Program-made: the position numbers and the translations under genes
Part shown: one piece after another, positions 18,008 through 28,454 of the stretch
Numbering within the stretch: position 1 is the first letter of the stretch
How the letters are laid out: the number at the start of each line of letters is the position of its first letter
The notes under the pieces: model-generated
What the model was told of the DNA's origin: nothing
The model's input: the letters and a program-made list of their open reading frames with translations, nothing else
Databases searched by the model: none
Assembly (NCBI RefSeq): GCF_020539485.1
Contig: NZ_JACDXU010000001.1
Coordinates: forward strand, 930,001-994,000
Source: Fulverythrobacter ferritrahens
GTDB lineage: Bacteria; Pseudomonadota; Alphaproteobacteria; Sphingomonadales; Sphingomonadaceae
Reading direction: 5' to 3'
DNA length: 64,000 nucleotides

Positions 18008-18055
18008 TTTGTCCGGCGGCTTGCATCCCCTTGCCGCCGCTGCGACAAGTAGCCC

Positions 18056-18769
18056 ATGGCAGATGCAGCTCTCAAGAATATCGCCCTTCTGATCGACGCA
18101 GATAACGCAAGCCACCATGGGATCGACCCGGTCCTGACCGCGCTGGCGGAACTTGGCCAGGTTAATATCCGCCGCGCCTATGGCAACTGGGCCAAACCCG
18201 CCTTGTCCAACTGGAACAAGGTCACGCATCGCTATGGAATCAGCCCCCAACAGCAATTCGACCTCACCAAGGGCAAGAACGCCACCGACATGGCGATGAC
18301 GATCGATGCCATGGACCTGCTATATGCCGGAAAGGTCGATGGCTTTGGCATCATGAGTTCGGACAGCGATTTTACACCTCTGGTCACCCGGCTGCGCCAG
18401 GATGGCCTGATCGTGTATGGTTTCGGCAGCGAGAAAGCTCCGGAGGCGTTCAAGACGTCCTGCACGCGCTATATCGAAGTGGATCAGCTCATCCGCACCA
18501 CCGCTGCCGAAGAAGGCAAACCGGTGAGCAGCGCGGTTTTCGTGGACAAGGATGTGATCGATCTGCTGGGAGATGCGTGGAAAGCCGCGAACCGGGACGA
18601 GGAAGGCTTTGCCCGTCTTCAGGAAGTTGGCCAGATTGCGGGCAATCGTTCCAGCTTCGACGTCCGGAACTATGGCTTCAAGCGACTTTCCGAACTGTTC
18701 CGCACGATCGACAATTTCGACCTCAAGCGCCGGGACGATGGCCAGCTCTATGTGAAACGGATGCGCTGA
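18056..18769 (+). CDS. NYN-domain nuclease with C-terminal LOTUS/OST-HTH domain
   Basis: The first 150 residues or so form a NYN (PIN-like) nuclease domain with the acidic metal-binding positions visible in LIDADNAS, K-N-A-T-D-M and SSDSDF. From about residue 165 an OST-HTH/LOTUS domain follows, ending in the characteristic F-D-V-R-N-Y-G-F-K-R-L-S-x-L segment. LOTUS domains bind RNA (G-rich or G-quadruplex RNA in studied cases), so an RNA-directed endonuclease is likely. The 237-residue architecture occurs widely in bacteria, often without an assigned role. It starts 48 bp after the carbonic anhydrase. Confidence 0.88.
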   Translation: MADAALKNIALLIDADNASHHGIDPVLTALAELGQVNIRRAYGNWAKPALSNWNKVTHRYGISPQQQFDLTKGKNATDMAMTIDAMDLLYAGKVDGFGIMSSDSDFTPLVTRLRQDGLIVYGFGSEKAPEAFKTSCTRYIEVDQLIRTTAAEEGKPVSSAVFVDKDVIDLLGDAWKAANRDEEGFARLQEVGQIAGNRSSFDVRNYGFKRLSELFRTIDNFDLKRRDDGQLYVKRMR

Positions 18770-18790
18770 CCCGCCCAGCCCTGACAAGAA

Positions 18791-18820
18791 CGGCGCGGGA
18801 AGGAAGCCCTCCCCGCGCCG
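18791..18820. terminator. Hairpin between convergent genes
   Basis: CGGCGCGGG at 18791-18799 pairs perfectly with CCCGCGCCG at 18812-18820 around a 12-nt loop. It lies in the 78-bp gap between the convergent NYN and TPR genes, so it could end transcription from both sides. There is no strong T-tract, so it may be a weak or Rho-assisted terminator. Confidence 0.5.
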
Positions 18821-18847
18821 CTGCGAAATCCATTACAGATCGCTGTT

Positions 18848-20305
18848 TCAGCCGGCCGGAGCCGCCTTGGTATCGAGCCAGGCAAGCCACAGCGTCGCGA
18901 TGGGCGCACGCGGACCGGTCACCTTGGCGAAATTGGCGCGGGCATCGGCGAACTTGCCCTGATCCGCCTGGGCAATCGCCAGACGCATCAGCACGCGGTT
19001 GTTGTCCACCCCGCCCTTGCTCAGAGCCAGCTGGTAAAGCCGTTCGGCATCGGCGCTTGCGCCGAAGGACTGGTAAACTTCACCCGCATCGCGAGCGGTT
19101 TCCCCCTTGGGGTCTTTCTGGGCATCGGCTGCGATAGTCGCCGCGCTCTTGCGCTCAGCATCGGCGCGGCTGTTGGCCAGTTCCAGCGACTTCTGGGTAA
19201 AGCCGATCAACTGATCCGACATACCGGCAGGAGCATTCGCGGCACTGGTAGCCAGAAGCCCCCGCTTGATGCCGTCATTGATGACCGGCACCACTTCGTT
19301 CGGAAGGCTGCGCGGATCCGCTGCATCGATATAGCCGACATAATCCGCGGCATTCAGCAGCGAACCTGTCCGGCTCATCAGGCGGTAGAGATCGAGCTTT
19401 TCCTGAAGATCGAATTCCTGGCTGCGCATCAGCTGCGCGATGCCTGCCTGCCAGGATTGCGGCGTTTTCCCGAGTTTCGCATAGAGCCCGCCCCAGCTGG
19501 CAACACGAGCCGCGTCACGCAGTTCGAGCGAATGGTTCAGGCCGCTGCCTGCCCATGCCAGCGGCACTTCCTGCCCGGCGGCAATACGGGCATCGATCAC
19601 CTTGCGGAGATAGTCCACGCCTTCCGCCACACGATTGGCGCGGAAGAAACATTCGGCGGCATAGACCGCTCCGTTGGTTTCACCTGCCTGATACGCGGAT
19701 TCGAATGCGCTCTGCGCGTCGGCATAGCGATTATGGTCGAAATAGAGCTGGCCCAGTTCGAACCATGACGGAGCGACCTTTTCGGGCTTCAGCGCACCAC
19801 TTGCGATCTTGGTCTTGATGCCCTGGGCGGAGAGGTCGATATCGCCCGTGAAGCTGCCCAGAAACACCTGGAATTCACCGACCATATACTTCTCGTCAGC
19901 ACCCTGAGCTTGCCCGGCGAGAGCTTCCAGAGCGGCACGTTCCGCCGTAGTCTTGCCCTGGAGAACCTTGCCGACCTGCTGGAACTCAGCCTCGGCTGCA
20001 GCAAAATCGGCCTGGGTCTTGGCGGCGGCCAGTTTCTTGCTGGCCGCAACGAGGTTATTCAGATCTGCCGCAATCGCCGGGTTGGACCGGGCGGCGTTGA
20101 GCTGATCCGATACGGGCTGCGCAGCCTTGGCGAACTTCTTCGAATATTGCGGCGCGTCCGACTGGGCATGTGCGGGGGCGGCGAGGCCGGCGACCCCTGC
20201 CGCAGTGCCGCCGATGGTGGCGACAGCCAATACAAGGCTGGAAACGAATCCCTTGCTGATGCTCATGCGATTGGAGCTGCGCGCGGGGTTGAACACACGA
20301 AACAT
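18848..20305 (-). CDS. Periplasmic TPR-repeat protein of unknown function
   Basis: A 485-residue exported protein. An N-terminal basic segment, a hydrophobic stretch and an APAHAQ cleavage region (about residues 20-48) form a Sec signal peptide. The rest is helical, with TPR-like repeats, for example W-F-E-L-G-Q-L-Y-F-D-H-N-R-Y-A-D-A and a C-terminal repeat ending near WLAW. Such proteins usually act as scaffolds in the periplasm. The start at ATG 20305 has AGGAGAG at good spacing; a second start 13 codons in would give a shorter signal peptide. It is divergent from gyrA across 276 bp. Confidence 0.82.
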   Translation of the reverse strand: MFRVFNPARSSNRMSISKGFVSSLVLAVATIGGTAAGVAGLAAPAHAQSDAPQYSKKFAKAAQPVSDQLNAARSNPAIAADLNNLVAASKKLAAAKTQADFAAAEAEFQQVGKVLQGKTTAERAALEALAGQAQGADEKYMVGEFQVFLGSFTGDIDLSAQGIKTKIASGALKPEKVAPSWFELGQLYFDHNRYADAQSAFESAYQAGETNGAVYAAECFFRANRVAEGVDYLRKVIDARIAAGQEVPLAWAGSGLNHSLELRDAARVASWGGLYAKLGKTPQSWQAGIAQLMRSQEFDLQEKLDLYRLMSRTGSLLNAADYVGYIDAADPRSLPNEVVPVINDGIKRGLLATSAANAPAGMSDQLIGFTQKSLELANSRADAERKSAATIAADAQKDPKGETARDAGEVYQSFGASADAERLYQLALSKGGVDNNRVLMRLAIAQADQGKFADARANFAKVTGPRAPIATLWLAWLDTKAAPAG

Positions 20306-20581
20306 CAATCTTTCTCTCCTGACAGGGAAAATTCGGCGAGGAGATTCCCCGCTTTAATGGCGCCTGGCGCTACTGCCGCTTTGCTTTCCATAATGCAATG
20401 CGCAGCTACCTGGACTGCGGTGAACCGGGTTTGAACGCATGACCGGTGGAACGGGTTCCGATGTGTGGATAAAACGCCCATTGGAGGCGGATCGAAGCCC
20501 CTTTTGCTGGCGAATTTCGCGGCATTGGCCTAGTGCCATCTGGAAGCAACCCAAAATCATAACAACGAGTGTAGAACGCAG

Positions 20582-23344
20582 TTGAGCGACACCACCGACA
20601 TCATTGAGCCGGGTATGCCGGCCGAGGAATTCCCCCGCGTCGACATCGTCGACGAGATGAAGACGAGCTATCTCGATTACGCGATGAGCGTGATCGTCAG
20701 CCGTGCTTTGCCCGATGTGCGGGACGGCCTGAAGCCCGTTCACCGCCGCATCCTCTACGCCGCCCAGGAAGGCGGCTATGTGGCTGGGCGGCCCTATCGC
20801 AAATCGGCCAACATCGTCGGCGACGTGATGGGTAAATATCACCCGCATGGTGACAGCGCGATCTATGATGCGCTCGCCCGCATGGTGCAGCCCTGGTCCC
20901 TGCGCGTTCCCCTGATCGACGGTCAGGGCAATTTCGGTTCGATGGACCCCGATCCGCCGGCCGCGATGCGTTACACGGAATCGCGTCTTGCCCGGGTCGC
21001 CAACGCTCTGCTGGACGATCTCGACAAGGATACTGTCGATTTCATCCCGAATTACGACGCTTCGCGCAACGAACCCACCGTCCTGCCGGCCCGCTTCCCC
21101 AACATGCTGGTCAACGGCGCGGGCGGCATTGCGGTTGGCATGGCCACGAATATCCCTCCGCACAATCTGGGTGAAGTGATCGACGGCTGCCTGGCCTTCA
21201 TCGAGAATCCCCTGATGTCGAGCGAGGAACTGTTCGAGATCATTCCGGGGCCGGATTTCCCGACTTCCCCGCTGATCCTCGGTTCCGCTGGCTCTCGTGC
21301 GGCTTATACCGTGGGGCGCGGCTCCATCCTGATGCGCTGCCGCCATGTGATCGAGGAAGGCCGGGGGGACCGGCGCTCCATTGTCTTCACCTCGATCCCC
21401 TATCAGGTCGGCAAGGCTGGTCTGGTGGAAAAGATCGCGGACGCCGCGAAGGAGAAGCGGGTCGAAGGCATTTCCGACATCCGCGACGAATCCAACCGTG
21501 ACGGCGTGCGCGTGGTTATCGACCTGAAGCGCGACGCCACTCCCGATGTGGTGCTCAATCAGCTGTGGCGGCACACGCCCGCTCAGGCGAGCTTCCCGGC
21601 CAATATGCTGGCGATCCGCAATGGCCGCCCGGAAGTCCTGTCGCTGCGCGACATCATCCAGGCGTTTATTTCCTTCCGCGAGGAAGTGATCACCCGCCGC
21701 ACCAAATATGAACTGAACAAGGCGCGCGAACGGGCGCATATCTTGCTGGGCCTCGTCATTGCGGTCAGCAATATGGACGAAGTGGTGGCGATCATCCGCG
21801 GATCGTCCAACCCCTCGGAGGCCCGTCAGCGCCTGCTGGCCCGCGAATGGCCGATTGGCGACATTGCCCAATATATCCGTCTGGTGGAGGCCATCGAGCC
21901 GACGCTCGAACAGGATAGCGGCACTTACAAGATGTCCGAGACCCAGGTCCGCGCCATCCTTGACCTGCGTCTGCACCGCCTTACGGCTCTGGGCCGCGAT
22001 GAGATCGGCGACGAGCTCAAGGAACTGGCGATCAGGATCGAGGAATATCTGGCGATCCTGGGCGACCGCGTGCGCCTGTACGAAGTAATGCGGGAAGAAC
22101 TCGTCGAGATCCGTGATCTCTACGCTACCCCTCGCCTCAGCCAGATCGCTCCCGCATGGGACGGGATCGAGGATGAGGATCTGATCGAGCGGGAAGACAT
22201 GGTCGTCACCGTTACGCTCGACGGTTATATCAAGCGCACTCCGCTCTCCACTTTCCGTGCTCAGAACCGGGGCGGCAAGGGCCGCGCCGGGATGAACACC
22301 AAGGAAGAGGATGCGGTGAGCGAGATGTTCGTCACCAGCACTCACAACCCGGTGCTGTTCTTCTCCACTGCGGGCAAGGTCTATCGTCTCAAGGTCTGGA
22401 AACTGCCCGAAGGCGGCCCGGCCACGCGCGGACGGCCGATCGTCAATATGCTCCCTGCGCTGGAAGATGGCGAAACCATCGCCACCGTACTGCCGCTGCC
22501 GGAGGATGAGGCAAGCTGGGGTTCGCTCAGCGTCGTCTTCGCGACCGCCAAGGGCAATGTCCGCCGCAACTCGATGGATGCCTTCGCCAATGTGCCCAGC
22601 AACGGCAAGTTCGCGATGCGTTTCGATGAAGGTTCCGATGATCGCCTGATCGGCGTGGCGCTGCTGGATTCGGGGGACGACGTTCTGCTCGCCACCCGCG
22701 ACGGCAAGGCCATCCGCTTTGCTGCCGATGAAGTGCGCGAATTCACCAGCCGTACTTCCACCGGCGTGCGCGGGATGACGCTGAAGGGCGAGGACGAAGT
22801 GGTTTCGCTCTCGATCCTCCACCGCGTCGGCACCTCTGCCGAGGAGCGCGAGGAATATCTGCGCTACGCCCCGTGGAAGGCCGAGAAGGAAGGCGAACCG
22901 TCAATGACGGACGAGCGCTTTGCCGAACTGGTCGCGCGTGAGCAGTTCATCCTTACCGTTTGCGCCAATGGCTATGGCAAGCTCAGCTCCGCCTATGAAT
23001 ACCGGCGGACTGGGCGCGGCGGCCAGGGCATCACCAATATCGACAACATCAAGCGCAACGGCCCTGTGGTGGCGAGTTTCAGCGCGACCCAGGCCGACCA
23101 ATTGATGCTGGTAACCGATCAGGCCAAGCTGATCCGCATCGGGCTTGAAAGCCTGCGGGTCATCGGACGCGCCAGCGCGGGCGTCAGGCTGTTCGATGTG
23201 GCCGGAGACGAACAGGTCGTCAGCGCCGTCCGCCTTGACGAGCAGGAAGAAGAGGAAGCTGCCGAAGCAGTTGAGACCACCGGAGCCGAAGCCCTGCCCC
23301 CGGCGGTGGATGCCGCTGACGGAGAAGGCCCCGTCGAGGAATGA
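20582..23344 (+). CDS. gyrA: DNA gyrase subunit A
   Basis: GyrA is the DNA-cleaving subunit of gyrase, which adds negative supercoils. The 920-residue protein has the active-site tyrosine in [10 protein letters not shown] (Y131), a quinolone-determining region reading GDSAIYD with S92 and D96 (the usual drug-susceptible residues), and a C-terminal beta-pinwheel containing the GyrA box Q-N-R-G-G-K-G. An acidic tail rich in E and A ends the protein. The start is a TTG at 20582, immediately before SDTTDII; no ATG further upstream fits and the ribosome-binding site is weak. Confidence 0.96.
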   Translation: MSDTTDIIEPGMPAEEFPRVDIVDEMKTSYLDYAMSVIVSRALPDVRDGLKPVHRRILYAAQEGGYVAGRPYRKSANIVGDVMGKYHPHGDSAIYDALARMVQPWSLRVPLIDGQGNFGSMDPDPPAAMRYTESRLARVANALLDDLDKDTVDFIPNYDASRNEPTVLPARFPNMLVNGAGGIAVGMATNIPPHNLGEVIDGCLAFIENPLMSSEELFEIIPGPDFPTSPLILGSAGSRAAYTVGRGSILMRCRHVIEEGRGDRRSIVFTSIPYQVGKAGLVEKIADAAKEKRVEGISDIRDESNRDGVRVVIDLKRDATPDVVLNQLWRHTPAQASFPANMLAIRNGRPEVLSLRDIIQAFISFREEVITRRTKYELNKARERAHILLGLVIAVSNMDEVVAIIRGSSNPSEARQRLLAREWPIGDIAQYIRLVEAIEPTLEQDSGTYKMSETQVRAILDLRLHRLTALGRDEIGDELKELAIRIEEYLAILGDRVRLYEVMREELVEIRDLYATPRLSQIAPAWDGIEDEDLIEREDMVVTVTLDGYIKRTPLSTFRAQNRGGKGRAGMNTKEEDAVSEMFVTSTHNPVLFFSTAGKVYRLKVWKLPEGGPATRGRPIVNMLPALEDGETIATVLPLPEDEASWGSLSVVFATAKGNVRRNSMDAFANVPSNGKFAMRFDEGSDDRLIGVALLDSGDDVLLATRDGKAIRFAADEVREFTSRTSTGVRGMTLKGEDEVVSLSILHRVGTSAEEREEYLRYAPWKAEKEGEPSMTDERFAELVAREQFILTVCANGYGKLSSAYEYRRTGRGGQGITNIDNIKRNGPVVASFSATQADQLMLVTDQAKLIRIGLESLRVIGRASAGVRLFDVAGDEQVVSAVRLDEQEEEEAAEAVETTGAEALPPAVDAADGEGPVEE

Positions 23345-23351
23345 TCGAGGC

Positions 23352-23741
23352 CTATTCGGGCGCGTAACACACCGCTTCGAGATTGATCCCGTCAGGATCG
23401 AGTACGAAGGCCGCATAATAATTGTCGGCATAGTCCGGCCGCAGCCCCGGCGCACCGTTATCGGTGCCGCCGGCGGCAAGCGCGGCGGCGTGAAAGTCGC
23501 GGACCTTCGCCCGGCTTTCTGCCCTGAAGGCGACGTGATAGCCCTGCCCCGGTGCGACATTGTCCCCCACCCAGAACACCGGCTTCCCGTTCGGTCCGTA
23601 GCCGAGCCAGGTGCCGCCAGAGTGAGTGACCTGCGACGGTGTTTCGAAGATCAGGCTGTAGCCCAGCGCCTTCAACGCCTGATCGTAAAACCTGCGGGCC
23701 CGGGCGATGTCTGTAACGGCGAGCCCAATATGATCGAGCAT
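23352..23741 (-). CDS. VOC-superfamily (glyoxalase/dioxygenase fold) protein
   Basis: A 129-residue vicinal-oxygen-chelate protein beginning MLDHIGLAVTDI, the usual first strand with a metal-binding histidine (H4). Later segments include A-F-R-A-E-S-R near the second repeat and D-P-D-G-I-N-L-E-A-V, which carries the metal-binding glutamate. Members include glyoxalase I, extradiol dioxygenases and fosfomycin-resistance proteins, and the fold alone does not reveal the substrate. It converges on gyrA with a 7-bp gap and is followed on the same strand by the YhhN gene. Confidence 0.88.
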   Translation of the reverse strand: MLDHIGLAVTDIARARRFYDQALKALGYSLIFETPSQVTHSGGTWLGYGPNGKPVFWVGDNVAPGQGYHVAFRAESRAKVRDFHAAALAAGGTDNGAPGLRPDYADNYYAAFVLDPDGINLEAVCYAPE

Positions 23742-23772
23742 CGGAGCCTTCTTTCCACCGCCTTTTGCGGCC

Positions 23773-24453
23773 CTATCTGTTGCTGACGAGCTTCAGTTCC
23801 GGATCCCGCTTGCGCAAAGTCTGAACAATGCCGATCGCGATCAGGAACTGCCCCAGATAATAGGTCGGCCAGATGAAGACATGCGGAATGTTACTGGTTG
23901 CCAGTGGGCCCATCTCCGCAAAGATCAGCAGGTCGGAGATAACGAACAAGGCTGCGCCAGCCCCCACACGGTAGCGCGGAAAATCGCTCATCCACGCACA
24001 TGCGGCCATGGCGCCAAGCGCGAGGGCATATAGTGCCACTTGCGGTGCCCCTGCCCGATCCTCCGGGAGGAAGAAGGCGATGATCGGCGTAAGGATCAGG
24101 ATGCAGGCGGCCAGCGCCTTCTGGCTGGGGCTTGCCTCGTCCCTGCGGTGGCGCAGATACAGCGTTATCGCGAAAATATGCGCGGCAAAAAACAGCAGCG
24201 CGCCAATCTGAAGATCATATTCGATTCCGATATCGCCCAGCGCGCCAAGGCCCAGAACCCAAGCCAGCAGACGGGCATCGCGGCCGGAATGGCGCACAAA
24301 GGCATAGATCGCCAGCAGCCCGACCGAGGCCCCTTTGAGCGCAATCGCCAGCATTTCCGGGATGTCGGCATCGCGCAGGTAGAAATAGGCTGCGGCACAA
24401 GCGATGCTGGCCAGCAGGAAGGGGCGTTTCTCGTATAGCGCGTGGCGGGACAT
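23773..24453 (-). CDS. YhhN-family membrane protein (lysoplasmalogenase-like)
   Basis: A 226-residue integral membrane protein with about eight hydrophobic helices, matching the YhhN/TMEM86 family whose animal members hydrolyse lysoplasmalogen. Family-typical acidic residues are present in [12 protein letters not shown] and in [10 protein letters not shown]. The ATG at 24453 follows AAGGAG; the long open frame upstream is antisense to trmFO. Bacterial function is not well settled, so the enzymatic name is by homology only. It ends 31 bp before the VOC gene start, suggesting a two-gene unit. Confidence 0.85.
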   Translation of the reverse strand: MSRHALYEKRPFLLASIACAAAYFYLRDADIPEMLAIALKGASVGLLAIYAFVRHSGRDARLLAWVLGLGALGDIGIEYDLQIGALLFFAAHIFAITLYLRHRRDEASPSQKALAACILILTPIIAFFLPEDRAGAPQVALYALALGAMAACAWMSDFPRYRVGAGAALFVISDLLIFAEMGPLATSNIPHVFIWPTYYLGQFLIAIGIVQTLRKRDPELKLVSNR

Positions 24454-24519
24454 GCGAAGGCTCCTTGCTGCACGCTTGGCCTTGAACTTGCCCAAGCGCA
24501 AGCGGTAGGGCGCATCCCC

Positions 24520-25869
24520 ATGGCGCATGACGTACACATTATCGGCGGCGGCCTCGCGGGAAGCGAAGCGGCCTGGCAACTCGCACGGCGGGGGGCAAAG
24601 GTCCGCCTGTCCGAAATGAGGGGTAGTGGCAGCAGCACTCCGGCCCATCAGGGAGACGGGCTGGCGGAACTCGTCTGCTCGAACAGCTTCCGTTCCGACG
24701 ATGATGAGAAGAACGCAGTGGGCCTGCTCCATCACGAAATGCGACGGCTCGATTCCCTCATCATGCGTGCGGGGGAAGTAGCGCGCGTGCCCGCCGGATC
24801 CGCCATGGCAGTGGACCGGGATGTCTTTTCCGCCGAGGTGGAGCGCGAATTGCGCGCCCTTCCCAATGTCGAGATTTGCCGTGAACGGATCGACGTACTG
24901 CCCGATGCCGGTCTCACCATCGTCGCCACCGGCCCGCTCACCGCCGCATCGCTGGCTGAAAGCATCGTGAAGGCAACGGGCCAGGATCGCCTGGCCTTCT
25001 TCGATGCCATTGCTCCCATCGTCCACCGCGACAGCATCAATATGGATGTCTGCTGGATGGCCTCCCGCTGGGACAAGGGTGAGACCAAGGATTACATCAA
25101 CTGCCCCATGACCAGGGAGCAATATCTGGCCTTCCACCAGGGCTTGCTCGACGGGGAAAAGACCAGCTTCAAGGACTGGGAAGCCGACACGCCCTATTTC
25201 GATGGCTGTATGCCGATCGAGGTAATGGCCGAACGCGGCGTGGAGACTCTCCGCTTCGGGCCCATGAAGCCGGTCGGGCTGGACGACCCGCGCAGCGCGA
25301 CGCCTGAATTTCCGAAAGGGCGCTGGCCTTATGCAGTTGTGCAACTGCGCCAGGACAACAAGCTCGGCACCTTGTGGAATATGGTCGGCTTCCAGACCAA
25401 GTTGAAACATGCCGAGCAGGTGCGCCTGTTCCGCACCATTCCCGGGCTGGAGAATGCCGAATTCGCCCGGCTCGGCGGACTGCATCGCAATACTTTCCTC
25501 AATTCACCCATCCTGCTCGATCGTCAGCTGCGGCTGAAGGGGGCTGAGCATATCCGCTTCGCGGGCCAGATCACAGGGTGCGAAGGCTATGTGGAAAGCA
25601 GTGCCGTTGGCCTGCTGGCTGGGATCATGGCGGCGGAAGAACTGGCAGGACATACGTGGACTGCCCCGCCCCGCACCACTGCGATGGGGGCCTTGCTGGC
25701 ACACATCACTGGCGACGCGGAGGCCGAGCATTTTCAGCCCATGAACGTCAATTTCGGCCTTTTTCCTCCCCTGCATGATGTGAGGAAAAAGCAGCGCAAG
25801 GAAGCCTACACCCATCGTGCCAAGGTGGATTTCGGGGAATGGCTGGCGGGAATGGCTATTCCGGCCTGA
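24520..25869 (+). CDS. trmFO: Folate-dependent tRNA m5U54 methyltransferase TrmFO
   Basis: TrmFO uses methylenetetrahydrofolate and FAD to make ribothymidine at position 54 of tRNA. The 449-residue protein opens with a Rossmann FAD motif, [13 protein letters not shown], then the [11 protein letters not shown] region with an active-site-associated cysteine, and later C-P-M-T and the C-terminal FAD segment near [11 protein letters not shown]. The size is typical. The start at 24520 is the ATG just before the FAD motif; the open frame from 24442 overlaps the divergent YhhN start and has no homology. Confidence 0.95.
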   Translation: MAHDVHIIGGGLAGSEAAWQLARRGAKVRLSEMRGSGSSTPAHQGDGLAELVCSNSFRSDDDEKNAVGLLHHEMRRLDSLIMRAGEVARVPAGSAMAVDRDVFSAEVERELRALPNVEICRERIDVLPDAGLTIVATGPLTAASLAESIVKATGQDRLAFFDAIAPIVHRDSINMDVCWMASRWDKGETKDYINCPMTREQYLAFHQGLLDGEKTSFKDWEADTPYFDGCMPIEVMAERGVETLRFGPMKPVGLDDPRSATPEFPKGRWPYAVVQLRQDNKLGTLWNMVGFQTKLKHAEQVRLFRTIPGLENAEFARLGGLHRNTFLNSPILLDRQLRLKGAEHIRFAGQITGCEGYVESSAVGLLAGIMAAEELAGHTWTAPPRTTAMGALLAHITGDAEAEHFQPMNVNFGLFPPLHDVRKKQRKEAYTHRAKVDFGEWLAGMAIPA

Positions 25870-25872
25870 CCG

Positions 25873-26334
25873 TCAGCAATTGCAGGCAGGCTTTTTGGCC
25901 GCTGGCTTGGGCGCGGTTACTGCGAACTCGCGGGCGGTCAATTGCCCGTCCTCATCCTTGTCCGCCCCTTCAAAGCGATCGACGGTGGCGACGGCCCATT
26001 CCTCGAAGGTCAGGAGATTATTCCCGTCCTTGTCCAGCTTGCGAAAGGCGTCTGTACGAGTGGAGAGCATTTCTGCCCGGCTGATCCGCTGGTCCCGATT
26101 CCGGTCATAGCGGAAGAAACGTTGCTGCTCTCTTGTGAGCTCGCTTGCCTCCGGCGGCGCCGGGCCGCGCATTCCGTTCACATCGGCGGAAGGCAGATCC
26201 ATCGGGTCTTTCAGTGGCTGCTCAACCATTGGCGGCGGAGCGCCTTTTTCCACTTCGGCCCGCCCCTGCCACCAGAAGAGGCCGACCGTCACTAGCGCCA
26301 ATGTGCTCACTGCGCCCAGCACTATGCGGTTCAT
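25873..26334 (-). CDS. Membrane-anchored EF-hand protein
   Basis: A 153-residue protein with a hydrophobic N-terminal segment (about residues 4-20) that is probably a signal anchor, a proline-rich linker, and three EF-hand-like loops: D-R-N-R-D-Q-R-I-S, D-K-D-G-N-N-L-L-T and D-K-D-E-D-G-Q-L-T. The last two match the 12-residue calcium-binding consensus well. It ends in a lysine/alanine tail with two cysteines (C-N-C). Calcium-dependent sensing or cell-envelope binding is possible, but no specific role can be given. ATG 26334 follows AGAGGAAAG. It converges on trmFO with 3 bp between stops. Confidence 0.82.
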   Translation of the reverse strand: MNRIVLGAVSTLALVTVGLFWWQGRAEVEKGAPPPMVEQPLKDPMDLPSADVNGMRGPAPPEASELTREQQRFFRYDRNRDQRISRAEMLSTRTDAFRKLDKDGNNLLTFEEWAVATVDRFEGADKDEDGQLTAREFAVTAPKPAAKKPACNC

Positions 26335-26387
26335 CGACTTTCCTCTGCGACCACTTTGGCCCCTGCGGCCCGGATGACAACGATAAT

Positions 26388-27044
26388 CTATCGCCCAAAT
26401 AGGCCCAAGCGGATTGCGTGCCACGCGCTGGCCGGTCCGTCGAGCAAGGGCGTTCCTCCCTTGCGCAGGCTGCGGCGCGCAAGGCCGTCCAGAAGGGCCA
26501 GGCTCCGTAACTCGCCCGGCAAGGCAATCCGTTCGCCTCCACCGGATGCGGCATGTTCCAGCACTTGCGCGCGTTCTTCGGCATTGCTGAATTTGGTGGC
26601 GAGATCGGCAAGTGCGAAGCGACGCCCTGCCCGCATTGCCGCATCCGTTGCCTCATTCCTCCCGGCTAGCCTCGCCAAAGCGGCGAACCCGGCTGCGCGA
26701 CTGTCGATTATCCGTTCGATGGCAGCAGGATCGATCCACTCTGAAAGCAGTAGCTCCCAGCCATCCACGAGCTTGCGAAGCGCCTCTTCCTCCCCCTCGA
26801 AGGCCGCCAGGGCGCGTATCAGCTCGTCCGAGTTTTCGCGCTTTTGGGAGGCAAGGCTCAGTTGGTCGCGCCACCACGCAAGGCGCATCTGTGCCATGAT
26901 AGGCTCACTGGCCTGTCGCACTGCCTGAGCGAGCCGTGCTTCCAGTGCCAGAAGCGCCAAGGTGGCAGGCTTCATTCGTCCCGGTGCGTAGGCCAAGGCA
27001 AGCCGGTGGGCGGGCGACAGGGTTTCGATCAGGCTTTGCGACAT
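26388..27044 (-). CDS. Squalene/phytoene synthase-family protein
   Basis: A 218-residue all-helical protein resembling the trans-isoprenyl diphosphate synthase (squalene/phytoene) family, especially the region M-R-L-A-W-W-R-D-Q-L, which corresponds to the second helix segment. The classical aspartate-rich DxxxD motifs are not convincing, and it is shorter than true phytoene synthases (about 300 residues). It is closer to the NDUFAF6-like subgroup, whose mitochondrial member helps assemble respiratory complex I; that link is by similarity only. An ATG at 27044 is used; a TTG six codons upstream is possible. Confidence 0.75.
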   Translation of the reverse strand: MSQSLIETLSPAHRLALAYAPGRMKPATLALLALEARLAQAVRQASEPIMAQMRLAWWRDQLSLASQKRENSDELIRALAAFEGEEEALRKLVDGWELLLSEWIDPAAIERIIDSRAAGFAALARLAGRNEATDAAMRAGRRFALADLATKFSNAEERAQVLEHAASGGGERIALPGELRSLALLDGLARRSLRKGGTPLLDGPASAWHAIRLGLFGR

Positions 27045-27100
27045 GGATGGCGGATCGCGCAAAGCGCCCGCCGTGGCAAGCCACGGCGGGCTTCAATCGC

Positions 27101-28453
27101 TTAGCGGTAGCAGACCTTCTTCACTGCCTCGACGATGCGCGGGGCATCGATCAGCGCCATCTTTTCGAGATTGGCGGCATAAGGCAGCGGAACGTCCTCG
27201 TCGCAAACGCGCAGGACAGGGGCGTCAAGATGATCGAAGCCGTCTTCCATGCAAATCGCCTGGATTTCCGAAGCGATGGAGCATTGCGGCCAGCCTTCCT
27301 CTGCCACCACAAGGCGGTTGGTCTTGGCGAGGCTTGCCAGCACGGTTTCCTTGTCGAGCGGACGCAGGGTGCGCAGATCGATCACTTCCGCATCGATCCC
27401 TTCCTCGGCCAGCTTGTCCGCTGCTTCCAGCGCCAAGCCAACGCCGATGGAATAGGACACGATGGTCACGTCCTTGCCCTCACGCATGATCCGGGCCTTG
27501 CCGATCGGCAACACATGATCGTCGAGCTGGGCCAGTTCATAGCTGCGGCCGTAGAGCAGCTCGTTTTCGAGGAAGACGACCGGATCATCGCAGCGGATCG
27601 CGGCCTTCAGCAGGCCTTTCGCGTCGGACGCATCATAGGGAGCGATCACGATCAGGCCCGGCACAGCGGAGTACCACGGCGCATAATTCTGGCTGTGCTG
27701 TGCGCCCACGCGGCTCGCCGCACCGTTGGGACCACGGAACACGACCGGACAACGCATCTGGCCGCCGGACATGTAGTTGGTCTTGGCCGCCGAATTGATG
27801 ATGTGGTCAATCGCCTGCATCGCGAAGTTGAAGGTCATGAATTCCACGACCGGGCGCAGGCCGCCCATCGCCGCACCGGTGCCGATACCGGCAAAGCCAT
27901 ATTCGGTGATCGGTGTGTCGATCACGCGCTTCGGCCCGAATTCTTCGAGCAGGCCCTGCGTGACTTTGTAGGCACCCTGATATTCGGCAACTTCCTCGCC
28001 CATCACGAAGACGCGGTCGTCACGGCGCATTTCCTCGGCCATGGCATCGCGCAGCGCTTCGCGAACGGTGACGGAGATCATGTTGGTTCCCGCCGGGATT
28101 TCCGGATCGCTGGCGCGCGGTGCAGCCACGGGCTTCTCGGCCTTGGCGACCGACGGCTCAGCCGGAGCTTGTGCAGCGGCGGCGGGAGCCGGGGATGCGG
28201 ATACAGTTTCGCCCTCGCCCGCAATCAGTGCGATCACGGTGCCGACTTTCACATTCTCCGTCCCTTCCGGAACCAGAATGGAACCGATCGTACCTTCATC
28301 CACGGCTTCGAATTCCATCGTCGCCTTGTCGGTTTCGATCTCGGCCAGAATATCGCCGGCGCGCACTTCGTCGCCTTCCTTAACCAGCCACTTGGCCAGT
28401 GTGCCTTCCTCCATGGTGGGGGAAAGGGCGGGCATCTTCAGTTCGATCGCCAT
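27101..28453 (-). CDS. pdhB: Pyruvate dehydrogenase E1 beta subunit with lipoyl domain
   Basis: This is half of the thiamine-dependent E1 that decarboxylates pyruvate. In 450 residues it joins an N-terminal lipoyl domain (about 1-78, lipoyl-lysine K43 in ETDKATMEF) to an alanine/proline linker and the E1 beta transketolase-like domain (from about residue 125). The fusion of a lipoyl domain to E1 beta is known from several alphaproteobacteria. It follows pdhA with one base between stop and start. No E2 gene adjoins. Lipoylation would depend on LipA, also encoded in this window. Confidence 0.95.
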   Translation of the reverse strand: MAIELKMPALSPTMEEGTLAKWLVKEGDEVRAGDILAEIETDKATMEFEAVDEGTIGSILVPEGTENVKVGTVIALIAGEGETVSASPAPAAAAQAPAEPSVAKAEKPVAAPRASDPEIPAGTNMISVTVREALRDAMAEEMRRDDRVFVMGEEVAEYQGAYKVTQGLLEEFGPKRVIDTPITEYGFAGIGTGAAMGGLRPVVEFMTFNFAMQAIDHIINSAAKTNYMSGGQMRCPVVFRGPNGAASRVGAQHSQNYAPWYSAVPGLIVIAPYDASDAKGLLKAAIRCDDPVVFLENELLYGRSYELAQLDDHVLPIGKARIMREGKDVTIVSYSIGVGLALEAADKLAEEGIDAEVIDLRTLRPLDKETVLASLAKTNRLVVAEEGWPQCSIASEIQAICMEDGFDHLDAPVLRVCDEDVPLPYAANLEKMALIDAPRIVEAVKKVCYR

Positions 28454-28454
28454 C

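Noticed and set aside
20306-20581. Promoter elements between the TPR gene and gyrA
   Set aside because: Several partial matches exist but none has both boxes at acceptable spacing, so no promoter is claimed.
20354-22822. Open frame of 822 codons antisense to gyrA
   Set aside because: It is a codon-bias shadow of gyrA without homology or start signals.
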